Made by a program: the position numbers and the translations under genes. Positions 51,870 to 60,191 of a stretch of DNA of 64,000 nucleotides are shown here, piece after piece; the stretch's first letter is position 1; each line of letters starts with the position of its first letter. The DNA is taken from the NCBI GenBank assembly GCA_903847975.1, contig CAINFC010000080.1, positions 38,914 to 102,913 on the forward strand, in the 5' to 3' direction. Below the pieces are notes generated by a model. It had not been told where the DNA came from. It was given only the letters and a program-made list of their open reading frames with translations, and searched no databases. Source of the DNA: an uncultured Acidobacteriota bacterium (GTDB lineage Bacteria; Acidobacteriota; UBA6911; CAINFC01).

Positions 51870-52148
51870 ATGAAAAAGACAAAAAGCGAAAACGAAGCAG
51901 GGGATATCGCGGGCCATGCCAGGCGGCTTGTCTATGAGCCGCCGACGATCCGTTCCCTGGAAGATAAGGATCTGGACCAGGTGTCAGGGGGCCTGGCCTG
52001 CGCGAGCGGGACAGGCAATGTCGGTTCCTGTGTGAACGGCGTCAATGTCAGTTACGGCAGTGCCTGCGGTTCCGGCGGCGTGGCCTCCGGGGCCTGCGGT
52101 TCCGGCAACACGGCGGAGACGGCGTGCTCGAACGGCATGAAGCCTTAA
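51870..52148 (+). CDS. Gly-Gly-leader Cys-rich peptide, RiPP precursor candidate
   Basis: A 92-aa ORF starting MKKTKSENEA at 51870 with GGGAG 5 nt upstream. Residues 1-41 look like a leader: charged, with 'VYEPPTIRSLEDKDLDQVSGG', where LDQVSGG fits the double-glycine cleavage consensus. The remaining 51 residues are rich in Gly, Ser, Ala and Asn and contain five Cys (44, 54, 66, 76, 86) at spacings of 10, 12, 10 and 10, with repeated ACGSG. No modification enzyme, leader peptidase or ABC exporter is within the window. It is bracketed by direct D repeats. It may be a ribosomal peptide precursor, bacteriocin-like peptide or remnant. That it is expressed is not shown. Confidence 0.68.
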   Translation: MKKTKSENEAGDIAGHARRLVYEPPTIRSLEDKDLDQVSGGLACASGTGNVGSCVNGVNVSYGSACGSGGVASGACGSGNTAETACSNGMKP

Positions 52149-52214
52149 ACCTGCCGACCTGAATATCCTGCTTTCTGTTTTGTTTATGCATGATTGAATA
52201 AATCGATATATCGG

Positions 52215-52291
52215 GAGGATGCGGGACACCCATTTTATCTTGGACGGATCGGAAAATGGGTGCCCTTTTTTACTCACTTTCTCCTTGGCAG
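52215..52291 (+). terminator. REP-like element D2 with terminator structure
   Basis: Direct repeat of D1. Stem GGGACACCCATTTT (52223-52236) with AAAATGGGTGCCC (52253-52265), one bulged A, followed by six T. This is a good intrinsic terminator 75 nt after the peptide gene. Confidence 0.75.
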
Positions 52292-52605
52292 AAAAGTTCG
52301 CTACCGTAATTCGTTTACCATTCGGCCGGCTTCTGCCGGCCCCATTTCCGCATCTCGAATCATAATTTCTCTTGACTTCGAATCAACCCCCACTCTACAA
52401 TTGCGAAATAGTAAGAAGCGGAAAAAGCCAATCGCCTATTCTTCACCGATGAACATCGATGGACACCAATGGACGCCATCTGACCCCTTTTTCGCCCCGC
52501 GTTGCACAGCGCTTGGGCGCAGGAAGGCTTCTTCGATTCCAGGCATGGACCGCACTCAACAACCCTGAAACCGGCGTTTCCATCTGAAAAGGAGGCAATG
52601 ACTCC
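52292..52605. other. gene-free spacer before repeat-protein gene
   Basis: Contains one perfect hairpin, GGCCGGC TTCT GCCGGCC (52324-52341), and a low-complexity ATCGATGGACACCAATGGAC stretch near 52455. No ORF with protein-like features is seen. An AAAGGAGG ribosome site for the next gene begins near 52588. Confidence 0.5.
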
Positions 52606-54753
52606 ATGATCCACCTTAAGCCCGCATCCCACTATGTGGCGTTGGCCCTGTGCCTGGCGGCCGGGCTGGCGCCGATGACGGCTTGGGCCACCCCAACCGT
52701 GCGCTTCGACATCCACGGCCCCGCAGGCAGCGGCGCATTCGGGACCACCGTCACCGCTTTACCCAACGGCAACCTGGTAGTCACCGACCCGCTATACGAC
52801 GCTGGCGGAGTGCAGGACGTGGGGGCGGTCTTCCTTTACAACGGGGGCAACGGAGCACTGATCAGCACCCTCACCGGCTCGACAGCCCTGGACCGCGTCG
52901 GCAGCGGCGGTGTGACGGTGCTGAGCAACGGCAACTATGTGGTCAGCAGTCCGCATTGGCAATACAACACCTATGCGGATGCCGGGGCGGCCACCTGGGG
53001 CAGCGGGGTGACCGGGGTCGGGGGAACGGTCACCTGGCTCAACAGCCTGATCGGCACATCAACCAACGACCAAGTCGGCTTCAAGGTGACGGCCTTGCGC
53101 AACGGCCACTACGTGGTCGGCAGCCCGCACTGGCACTACAGCACGTACGCCGATGTCGGGGCGGCCACCTGGGGCAATGGGACCAGCGGCACCAAGGGCT
53201 TTGTCGGCCTGGTCAACAGCTTGGTGGGCAGCGCCGCAGGCGACCTGGTGGGCGAGAGTGTGGTCCCCCTGACCAACGGCAACTACGTGGTGGCCAGCAT
53301 GCGCTGGTCCAACAACGGGATAGATGAGACGGGGGCAGCCACTTGGGGAAATGGGGCCACCGGAGTTAAAGGGCCTGTCACTTCCGCCAACAGCCTGGTC
53401 GGAAGCAGCACTTGGGACTGGGTCGGCAATCCTGTGGTCCCTTTAACCAACGGAAACTATGTCGTGGGCAGCTTCAACTGGCACAGCGGCGGAGTGTCCG
53501 GTGTCGGGGCGGCCACCTGGGGCAATGGCGCAAGCGGGATCTCCGGAGCCGTCTCCGCGGCCAACAGCCTGATCGGCAGCCAATCGGGCGATTATATCGG
53601 ATTGGGCGTGGTGGCGCTGACCAACGGTAACTATGTGGTGGGCGGGAATCAGTGGTCCAACGGGACCGAGGGGAATGCCGGGGCGATCACTTTCGGCAAT
53701 GGGGCGAGCGGGGTCATCGGTGTGGTCAGCGCAGCCATCAGCCTGGTGGGTAGCCATTACTACGATTCAGTCGGCAGCACGGTGACCGCGTTGGCCAACG
53801 GCAACTACACCGTGAACAGTTCGGTCTGGGATAATGGCGGATCAATCGATGCCGGATCGGTTACCTGGGGGGACGGGACCATTGGGGTCAAGGGGATCGT
53901 TTCAGCCGCCAACAGCCTGGTCGGCAACCTGGCCAACGATAGGCTGGGCACGGTGGTTACGGCGCTCAGCAACGGCAACTACGTGGTGGGCAGCCCTTAC
54001 TGGAACGGACAAAGGGGGATGGCGACCTGGTGCAACGGGACAACCGGCACCAACGGGTTTGCCTCCCAGGCCAACAGCCTGACGGGCAGCCAAGCCGGCG
54101 ACAGGGTCGGTTCAACGATCACGGCACTGAGCAACGGCAGCTACGTGGTGGGCAGCCCCTACTGGAAAAACAGCGCCTTGGCCGAGGCGGGGGCGGCGAC
54201 CTGGGGTAACGGGACGAGTGGGATTTCCGGCACCATTTCAATCCTGAACAGCTTGATTGGCGGCCATAGCGGCGACCAGGTCGGGGCAACCGTGACGGCC
54301 CTCAACGATGGCAATTACGTGGTCAGCAGCCCGAACTGGGATCAGCTGGCCAAGGCCAACGTGGGTGCGGTTACCTGGGGTAGCGGCTCGGGCGGCATTT
54401 TCGGCCCCATCCTCAACACCAACAGCCTGGTGGGCAGCACCGCCAACGACCGAATTGGGGAGGGGGGGGTGTTCCCCTACGGCAACGGCAATTACGCTGT
54501 GGTCAGCCCCAACTGGGATCAGGGCGCCACGGCGGACTCCGGAGTGATCACGCCCGTAGGGCCGTTAGGCGGCTATGGGTCGCTCAACTGCACCGACAGC
54601 GTCTGCGGCAATGTGGCGGGTCAGGGGGGTACGCTGGTCCAGGCTTTCGACGTGTCCCGCCGCCACCTCGTGGTCGGGCGGCCTGCGGAGAACACCGTCA
54701 CCATCCTGAGCTTCTCAGGCGGGGTCCATTACCTCCCCTTGATACGACGCTAA
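52606..54753 (+). CDS. secreted protein of ten ~60-aa repeats (DUF5650-like)
   Basis: A 715-aa protein with a signal peptide (YVALALCLAAGLAPMTAWA). Residues 35-90 hold a related first unit, then about ten repeats of near 60 residues built from 'NSLVGS..D.VG', 'VTALTNGNYVVGSP.W' and 'GAATWGNGTSG' blocks. This Asn-Gly-Asn-Tyr pattern matches the repeats collected as DUF5650, seen in very large exported proteins. The C-terminus ends HYLPLIRR, which resembles the YLPL-basic endings of many secreted Chloroflexota proteins. Likely extracellular, with a beta-propeller or beta-solenoid fold. GGAGG precedes the ATG at 10 nt. Function unknown. Confidence 0.85.
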   Translation: MIHLKPASHYVALALCLAAGLAPMTAWATPTVRFDIHGPAGSGAFGTTVTALPNGNLVVTDPLYDAGGVQDVGAVFLYNGGNGALISTLTGSTALDRVGSGGVTVLSNGNYVVSSPHWQYNTYADAGAATWGSGVTGVGGTVTWLNSLIGTSTNDQVGFKVTALRNGHYVVGSPHWHYSTYADVGAATWGNGTSGTKGFVGLVNSLVGSAAGDLVGESVVPLTNGNYVVASMRWSNNGIDETGAATWGNGATGVKGPVTSANSLVGSSTWDWVGNPVVPLTNGNYVVGSFNWHSGGVSGVGAATWGNGASGISGAVSAANSLIGSQSGDYIGLGVVALTNGNYVVGGNQWSNGTEGNAGAITFGNGASGVIGVVSAAISLVGSHYYDSVGSTVTALANGNYTVNSSVWDNGGSIDAGSVTWGDGTIGVKGIVSAANSLVGNLANDRLGTVVTALSNGNYVVGSPYWNGQRGMATWCNGTTGTNGFASQANSLTGSQAGDRVGSTITALSNGSYVVGSPYWKNSALAEAGAATWGNGTSGISGTISILNSLIGGHSGDQVGATVTALNDGNYVVSSPNWDQLAKANVGAVTWGSGSGGIFGPILNTNSLVGSTANDRIGEGGVFPYGNGNYAVVSPNWDQGATADSGVITPVGPLGGYGSLNCTDSVCGNVAGQGGTLVQAFDVSRRHLVVGRPAENTVTILSFSGGVHYLPLIRR

Positions 54754-54851
54754 TAGGTTCTGCTCGGGAGTCTCGGGCGCCGGAATCCCGTTTGGGACTC
54801 CTTCGAAAATGCCCGATGGAATACGCCCTGCGCCTCGAAGCGTCAGCTTCA

Positions 54852-54876
54852 TTCCTGGCTCCTTTTGGGCCAGGAA
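54852..54876. terminator. hairpin between convergent genes
   Basis: TTCCTGGC (54852-54859) and GCCAGGAA (54869-54876), perfect 8-bp arms with a 9-nt loop, in the 181-bp space between the repeat protein and the opposing PD40 gene. No T-run follows on either strand. Confidence 0.45.
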
Positions 54877-54934
54877 GTCCAGGAGCGGTTCCTGCCACCG
54901 GCCCGCCGATGCCGTCGGTGTTGGGCCTGAGCCG

Positions 54935-57097
54935 TCAGGGCTTCCTGGGCGCCGCCGATGCCACCGGCGGTTTGGGCTGCAGGAAATTCTCCATGACCCA
55001 CAACTCGCTCGAACCCTTCGATGTGCCCACAAAGGCAACATGTTTCCCGTCCGGGTGAAAGCTCAGCTGGCTGAAGCTTCTGCCGAATTCGCCGAGCGGC
55101 AGGCTGATCTCGGTCGGTTCGCCGCCTTCGACGGAAAACTGCAACTTCTTGTTTTCCTCGGAACCGATTTCATAATATAAGGAATAAAAGGACCTGCTAT
55201 CGGCCGACCACCCGTCCGTAGAGAAGTAAACCTTACCGGGACGTTTCAGGATTTCACGTGCAGGGCCACCCGAGGTAGATGCCAGTAGCAGGGCGGTATA
55301 ATCCGGCAATCCTCCTTCTTTGATGACTGTTCGCCAAAAAACCAACCATCGGCCATCCGGGGAAACCGGCATGAAATACATGGACAACCGGCAGGGCTCG
55401 ACGGAATGATAAATCTCCTTCTCCTGACCGGTCTTCAGGTCACGGGCTACAATTTGCTGATTCGGCGCATCAAAGCCTCCTGTCCTCTTGAAAACTACGG
55501 AGCCATCCGGTGTCCAGGCCGAAGTAGTACCAGGCTCAACAACATCGATCTTTAGCGTCTCGCCGGTTTCGGGGCTTAATCTATATAAGCCAGGTGTAGG
55601 TCGGGAGCTACAGGCTAGAAGGTACTTATTATCGGTGGGCCAAGTCATTTTAGTGATTGTCGATATTCTCCTGTCAAGGATGACCTGGCGTGATTGGGCA
55701 CTGTCAAGGGACCATAAGCACAGCGTTTTCGGGAAGTACTTTTCATTTGTGGACTGCGGGCAAAGGTAGGCCAGCCACTTCCCGTCGGGGGACCAGGCCG
55801 GTGATTGATCGCCCCCCACAGTGGATTGCCCGATTCGTTTGGGCGCCTCCACGGAAGCACCTTTTTGCAGGTCCACTGCCGCAACATACACATCCTGCCT
55901 TGAGGAACTGGCCCGATAAAAGATGCTTCCATTCCTGTCAATCCCTAAGGGATAGAAAGCTCCGATATTTGCCTTGAGCAGTTCCGGCTCACCTTCCGGC
56001 TTCCCCTCACTCACTCTCTGGCGCCAAAGGCCGAGAGAACCGCCTCTGTTACTCGTAAAGAGCAGAGCATCGCCACTTGGAGACCACCCGATCAGTCGAT
56101 GGAGGATAGGATCCGTAATGGTAGACAGGAGATGAAAGTCTTCCAATCGACGCAACTTGATACAAGTGCTATTCGCGCTAAGTACCCCTTCGTTGCAGCT
56201 GATATGTGCCATATATTTGCCATCGGGAGAGATGTACAAGTATCCCCCCTCAATACCAGCAGTTGGCACGCTTTTAGTAAGCCCATCCCCAACCGAGATA
56301 AAAAGAAAACTAGGGTCTCCTTCCACAGGATTTAAGTAAACCAAAATTGTTTTACCATCAGTCAGCCAATATGGCTTTAAGCTGCTGCGGTCATCAGGAC
56401 TGTCCTTCAAAGTGTATAGGACACGGGGCTTCCGATCTTCAAGCGAAACAAAACACAAGTCATGATTCCCTTCAGTGTAGTGGGTATAAGCTATCCGCTT
56501 CGAATCGGCGGACCAGATCGGAAAGTTAATATAGTTTTTCTCATCGCTTTCTTCGCTATACGTCGTGATTTTATGTTCCAGCCCGCTTTCCACTTCGCGG
56601 AGATAAAGGTTATTACGTCCGGTGCAGGTAAAGTACTTACCGTCCGGCGAGACAAGATCTGTCCAGCTTGGACACCGCAAAGCGGGTCCGACGAGTTTGC
56701 GTACCGTGGGCCCGGTGATGGCCGGGGCCGGTGCTGCGGAGGGCGCCAGAGCGGCGAGACGCGCGCGGGCCTGGGCGGCGATTTCCGTCTGGTCGCCGTA
56801 ATCCTTCAGCAGCTGCTCGAAAGTTTTGCGGGCGTCGGCGATGCCCAGCTTTTCGTAGCAGCTGCCGAGCTGCAGCAGCGCCCTGGCCGCAACGGCCCGG
56901 CCGACTCCGCGGGTGGAGATGATCTTCTTGTATTGCTCGATGGCGGCTTGCAGATCGCCATCGACGGTTTCCTTCTGGATTGCCTTCTGGAGTTGGACCT
57001 CCTGCTGCTGGCTGCTTGGACCGGACAACGGCTCGATGGCCCAGGAAAATCCACAGAAGGTCGCAATCAGGATCATTCCAAGATATGGGTGTTTCAT
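54935..57097 (-). CDS. exported TPR-PD40 propeller protein
   Basis: About 720 aa from MKHPYLGM at 57097, preceded by AGGAGG at 8 nt; the open frame continues thirteen codons upstream. Signal peptide (MILIATFCGFSWA). Residues 30-110 form a short tetratricopeptide region ('AIEQYKKIIS', 'ARALLQLGSCYEKLG', 'ARKTFEQLLKDYGDQ'). Residues 140-700 form two PD40/TolB-like propellers with repeated 'WSADSKRIAYTHY', 'ISPDGKYMAHIS', 'WSPDGKWLAYL' and 'VSPDGRWLVFW'. This TPR-plus-PD40 layout is frequent in Acidobacteriota. It lies 78 nt downstream of a response regulator and its kinase, so it is probably co-transcribed and may be the regulated output. Ligand unknown. Confidence 0.88.
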   Translation of the reverse strand: MKHPYLGMILIATFCGFSWAIEPLSGPSSQQQEVQLQKAIQKETVDGDLQAAIEQYKKIISTRGVGRAVAARALLQLGSCYEKLGIADARKTFEQLLKDYGDQTEIAAQARARLAALAPSAAPAPAITGPTVRKLVGPALRCPSWTDLVSPDGKYFTCTGRNNLYLREVESGLEHKITTYSEESDEKNYINFPIWSADSKRIAYTHYTEGNHDLCFVSLEDRKPRVLYTLKDSPDDRSSLKPYWLTDGKTILVYLNPVEGDPSFLFISVGDGLTKSVPTAGIEGGYLYISPDGKYMAHISCNEGVLSANSTCIKLRRLEDFHLLSTITDPILHRLIGWSPSGDALLFTSNRGGSLGLWRQRVSEGKPEGEPELLKANIGAFYPLGIDRNGSIFYRASSSRQDVYVAAVDLQKGASVEAPKRIGQSTVGGDQSPAWSPDGKWLAYLCPQSTNEKYFPKTLCLWSLDSAQSRQVILDRRISTITKMTWPTDNKYLLACSSRPTPGLYRLSPETGETLKIDVVEPGTTSAWTPDGSVVFKRTGGFDAPNQQIVARDLKTGQEKEIYHSVEPCRLSMYFMPVSPDGRWLVFWRTVIKEGGLPDYTALLLASTSGGPAREILKRPGKVYFSTDGWSADSRSFYSLYYEIGSEENKKLQFSVEGGEPTEISLPLGEFGRSFSQLSFHPDGKHVAFVGTSKGSSELWVMENFLQPKPPVASAAPRKP

Positions 57098-57175
57098 AGT
57101 GTCATCCTCCTGGCGGAAAGAGTAGAACACCGGCATGCGATCCGAAGGAGGGAATGGTGTAGATTCTGTGAATTC

Positions 57176-57850
57176 TCATCCATCAAAACGGTATCCCATG
57201 CCGCGCACACAGATCAGGTAGCGCGGTTCCTCCGGCAGCGGCTCGATTTTACGCCGCAAATTGACGATGTGGTGGTCCACGACCCGGTCGGTGACATTCA
57301 CCCCCTGGCCCCAGGCAGCCGCGAGCAGCTGCTCGCGGCTCAGCACCCGGCCTCGATTCCTGACAAAGACCGCCATCAGCTGGAACTCCAGGGGGGTGGT
57401 CTCCAGGGGCCGGCCGGCCCGCCGCAGCTGCCCGCGGGTGCTGTCCACCTCGACGTCGCCAAAACGGTAGACGGCCGGGGTGTGATCGGCCGAGCGGCGC
57501 AACACCGCTTTGATGCGGGCGCGCAATTCGCGCGGGCTGAAGGGCTTGGTGACGTAGTCGTCCGCGCCGAGTTCCAGGCCGAGCACCTTCTCGGCTTCCT
57601 GCGTCTTGGCCGTCAGCAGGATAATCGGCGTCCGCAGTCCGGCGCGGCGGATGGTGCGGCAGACCTCGAAACCGTCCTTTTGGGGGAGCATCACGTCGAG
57701 CAGGATCAGGTCCCAGGAGTCTTCCAGCGCGCGCCGTGCCGCGGTGGTTCCGTCGCCTGCGATTTCCACCTGGTAGCCTTCGACCTTGAGATCATCCTCC
57801 AGGCCAAAAGCAATGTCCGGCTCGTCCTCCACAATCAGAATGCGGTACAT
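57176..57850 (-). CDS. OmpR/PhoB-type response regulator
   Basis: A 224-aa two-domain regulator. Receiver 1-118 with acidic pocket E8-D9, phospho-acceptor D52 in LLDVMLP and Lys in 'YVTKPF'. Winged-helix DNA-binding domain 130-224 with 'TPLEFQLMAVFVRNRGRVLSREQLL' landmarks, recognition helix 'DRVVDHHIVNLRRKIE' and the terminal 'VRGMGYRFDG' wing. It lies 36 nt downstream of the cognate kinase gene. Targets are unknown; the adjacent PD40 gene is a candidate. Confidence 0.96.
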   Translation of the reverse strand: MYRILIVEDEPDIAFGLEDDLKVEGYQVEIAGDGTTAARRALEDSWDLILLDVMLPQKDGFEVCRTIRRAGLRTPIILLTAKTQEAEKVLGLELGADDYVTKPFSPRELRARIKAVLRRSADHTPAVYRFGDVEVDSTRGQLRRAGRPLETTPLEFQLMAVFVRNRGRVLSREQLLAAAWGQGVNVTDRVVDHHIVNLRRKIEPLPEEPRYLICVRGMGYRFDG

Positions 57851-57886
57851 TCCTCGAATCGCTCCTTTTGAATCATGGTCCTTGGA

Positions 57887-59881
57887 TCAGTCGGATTTCC
57901 CGTTGGGGCCATCCGGCAACACAGGCAGGCAGATCGTAAAGGTGCTGCCCTGCCCCAAAATGCTCTTCAGTCGGACCGTGCCGCCATGGGCGCGCACGAT
58001 GTGCTCCACCATGGCCAGGCCCAGACCGGTTCCCTTGGCACCGGCGGCAACCGAGGCCGATCCGCGGAAAAACTTGCGGAAGACCTTCTTCTGCTCCCTG
58101 GCGTCGATGCCCAGGCCGTGGTCCCGAACAGCGATTTCCAACCAATCGCCCGAGCGCGCCATTTCCACCTGAACCGGCCGGCCCGCCGGCGAATACTTGA
58201 CTGCGTTATCCAGCAGGTTCCACAAGGCCCGCATAAGAGCCTCCCGATCGGCATTGAACCGGCAACCCGCACTCTCTATTCCTGCTTCCACGGTACAGCC
58301 TCGGCAGGCCACCTCCTGCTGAAACTCCTCAACCGTGGTGCGCACCAGGGTACCGGCATCCGTCGGTGCGAGCCGGTAGCGTAAGGCGCCGGCCTCCATG
58401 CGGCCGAAGTCGAGCAGGTCCTCGACCAGCCGGTGCAGGCGGCGGGTTGCTCTCGCCTGGGCCTGGTGATAGGTCTGGAGGCGCTCTTCGGTGGTGACGC
58501 GTCCATCCACCAGGTTCTCCGTGAGCTGGCGCAGCGAAGCCAGCGGGGTGCGAAACTCGTGCGAAACCGCCGCTACGAAGTCGGACTGCAGGCGGGCGGC
58601 GGCCAGTTCGCGCAGCAGGGCCCGGCTCATCGCATAGCTTCCTGCGGATACCAGGATCACAATCATCATCAGACCCGCCAGCAGCAATCGCCGCCGGGCC
58701 GCGAAGCCGTCCATTTCCGCCTGGGGATCCGCGTTGGCTACGAGCAGGGTCCAAGGAAGGCCGGTATCTGCAACCGAGCGCTGTGTCTGGGGTGCAACCG
58801 TTGCCCGGGAGGCGCCATGAACCGATTGGCCTTCGCTGCTTTTTAAGGCCAGCAGCACAGACTGGGCGGCCAGGATCGGCTGCAGAGTCGCGAGCCAGAA
58901 TTGCTCGGCATAGCGAGGCCCGGCAATCAGGACGATGGTCCGTTCCGGTGTATGTTTCCACAGCAGCGTCACCAACCGTCCTTCTATCTCCAGGCTGTGC
59001 CTTCCCTGGCTGGACCACTCCTTTCCCGTGGAGACAACAGATCCCTTTTCCCAGAGCCAGGCCAGGCCGCCGGCGAGCGACAGAGTTTCCCGTTCCGAGG
59101 CACTTTCCGGGCCGATCCAGTCGGCGATATCCTGGGCATGAAGCCGGTAGACAGCCTGGTCCATGAGCCAGCGGGCTCGATAAAGATCGGCGCGCAGCAC
59201 CTTGGCTTCTTGCCGCAATTCATCGAAGCGCTGCCGCTCGGCGAGAAGGGCGCAGCGGGCGCGTCGTCCCAGGAGGCCGGCGGGAATGTTGTCAACGAGG
59301 ACGGCCTCAAGCTGCGCAAGTGCCTGGTACTCAGCCAGCGCCGCCTCGAATTGGCCGGCCTTGCGCAGGTTGCGGGCAATGCGTAAGCGGGCTCCGGCCC
59401 GCACCATAGAGTTATCGGAACTTAGAAGCCGGCGAAATTCTGCGATGGCCTTGGCAAAGTCCTGCGAACGGAACTCATATTCCTCACCGCTGCGGAAGAG
59501 ACGGTCCGTGGACTCCGGCGGCGGCAAACTATAAGGCAGGTAAAGCAGACGGGTTTTCGGGAAGGCCTCCCATGTTCCGGCCCCGAAGAAGACCAGAAGC
59601 ACATCGTCGGCATTGGCATTAGCCTTTGTCCAGGAGGGATCCCCAAAAGCCTTTTCCTCCTCCGCCAGGCGCTTATGCAGCGCACGAACGATCAGGTCCG
59701 CTGCATATTCCCGGCGCTCCTGCAGGCGCTGCGCGGCCAGTACCTGGTCCTGCTGAAACAGGCGCCATCCCATCCACACCAGGCTTGCCGCAGGCAGAAG
59801 CGTCACAGCCAGAAAAAAGGACAGCAATCGGTGGGGCGGATTTAACCACGAAATAAATGGCATGGACTGGCTTGCTCGCAT
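57887..59881 (-). CDS. membrane sensor histidine kinase with helical periplasmic domain
   Basis: A 664-aa kinase. First membrane helix about 18-38 ('LLSFFLAVTLLPAASLVWMG'), a long extracytoplasmic region to about 400 that contains TPR-like helices ('FAKAIAEFRRLLSSDNSMVRAGARLRIARNLRKAG' region), second helix about 405-425 ('LLLAGLMMIVILVSAGSYAM'). Then HisKA with H441 in VSHEFRTPL, and an ATPase domain with N-box 'LWNLLDNAVKYSP', G1 'DHGLGID' and G2 'GTGLGLAMV'. An unusual sensor domain of this size implies a protein or polymer signal. The start has no strong ribosome site; Met7 is an alternative. Confidence 0.93.
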   Translation of the reverse strand: MRASQSMPFISWLNPPHRLLSFFLAVTLLPAASLVWMGWRLFQQDQVLAAQRLQERREYAADLIVRALHKRLAEEEKAFGDPSWTKANANADDVLLVFFGAGTWEAFPKTRLLYLPYSLPPPESTDRLFRSGEEYEFRSQDFAKAIAEFRRLLSSDNSMVRAGARLRIARNLRKAGQFEAALAEYQALAQLEAVLVDNIPAGLLGRRARCALLAERQRFDELRQEAKVLRADLYRARWLMDQAVYRLHAQDIADWIGPESASERETLSLAGGLAWLWEKGSVVSTGKEWSSQGRHSLEIEGRLVTLLWKHTPERTIVLIAGPRYAEQFWLATLQPILAAQSVLLALKSSEGQSVHGASRATVAPQTQRSVADTGLPWTLLVANADPQAEMDGFAARRRLLLAGLMMIVILVSAGSYAMSRALLRELAAARLQSDFVAAVSHEFRTPLASLRQLTENLVDGRVTTEERLQTYHQAQARATRRLHRLVEDLLDFGRMEAGALRYRLAPTDAGTLVRTTVEEFQQEVACRGCTVEAGIESAGCRFNADREALMRALWNLLDNAVKYSPAGRPVQVEMARSGDWLEIAVRDHGLGIDAREQKKVFRKFFRGSASVAAGAKGTGLGLAMVEHIVRAHGGTVRLKSILGQGSTFTICLPVLPDGPNGKSD

Positions 59882-59967
59882 GTGCGAATCAGCATATCAC
59901 GGTATGGTGTGATTCGGATGCAGTTTTTATGTAGATTTGATGGCCAGGAATCGGGCGGTGTGGATAT

Positions 59968-60016
59968 GGGGACATCCACTTTTTATGATGTCCGAAAAAC
60001 GGGTACCCTTTTTTTC
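59968..60016 (+). repeat. diverged D element (D3)
   Basis: GGGACATCCACTTTTTATG ... CGAAAAACGGGTACCC then T7, aligning with D2 by eye. Contains GGACATC/GATGTCC. Lies in the 310-bp divergent space between the kinase and the broken receptor, which holds no other feature. Confidence 0.45.
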
Positions 60017-60191
60017 GTTTTTATCCGCTTCTTTGGGTCCCCGGTTGTGGTTTTCTCCGCGGATGCGGTAATTTATACCATTACCAGAAAAGTAGATCAC
60101 CGGCGGATGCCGATGGAATCGGCTAGGAGCCGGGGCACTCCGAACAGATCGCGATCGTCGGTGCGTCCAAGAAAAGGGAGGGAACGGATTC

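Noticed and set aside
52606..54753. Repeat protein considered as a two-partner-secretion haemagglutinin.
   Set aside because: No TPS N-terminal domain and no FhaC/ShlB transporter gene nearby. The repeats fit the NGNYVV type instead.
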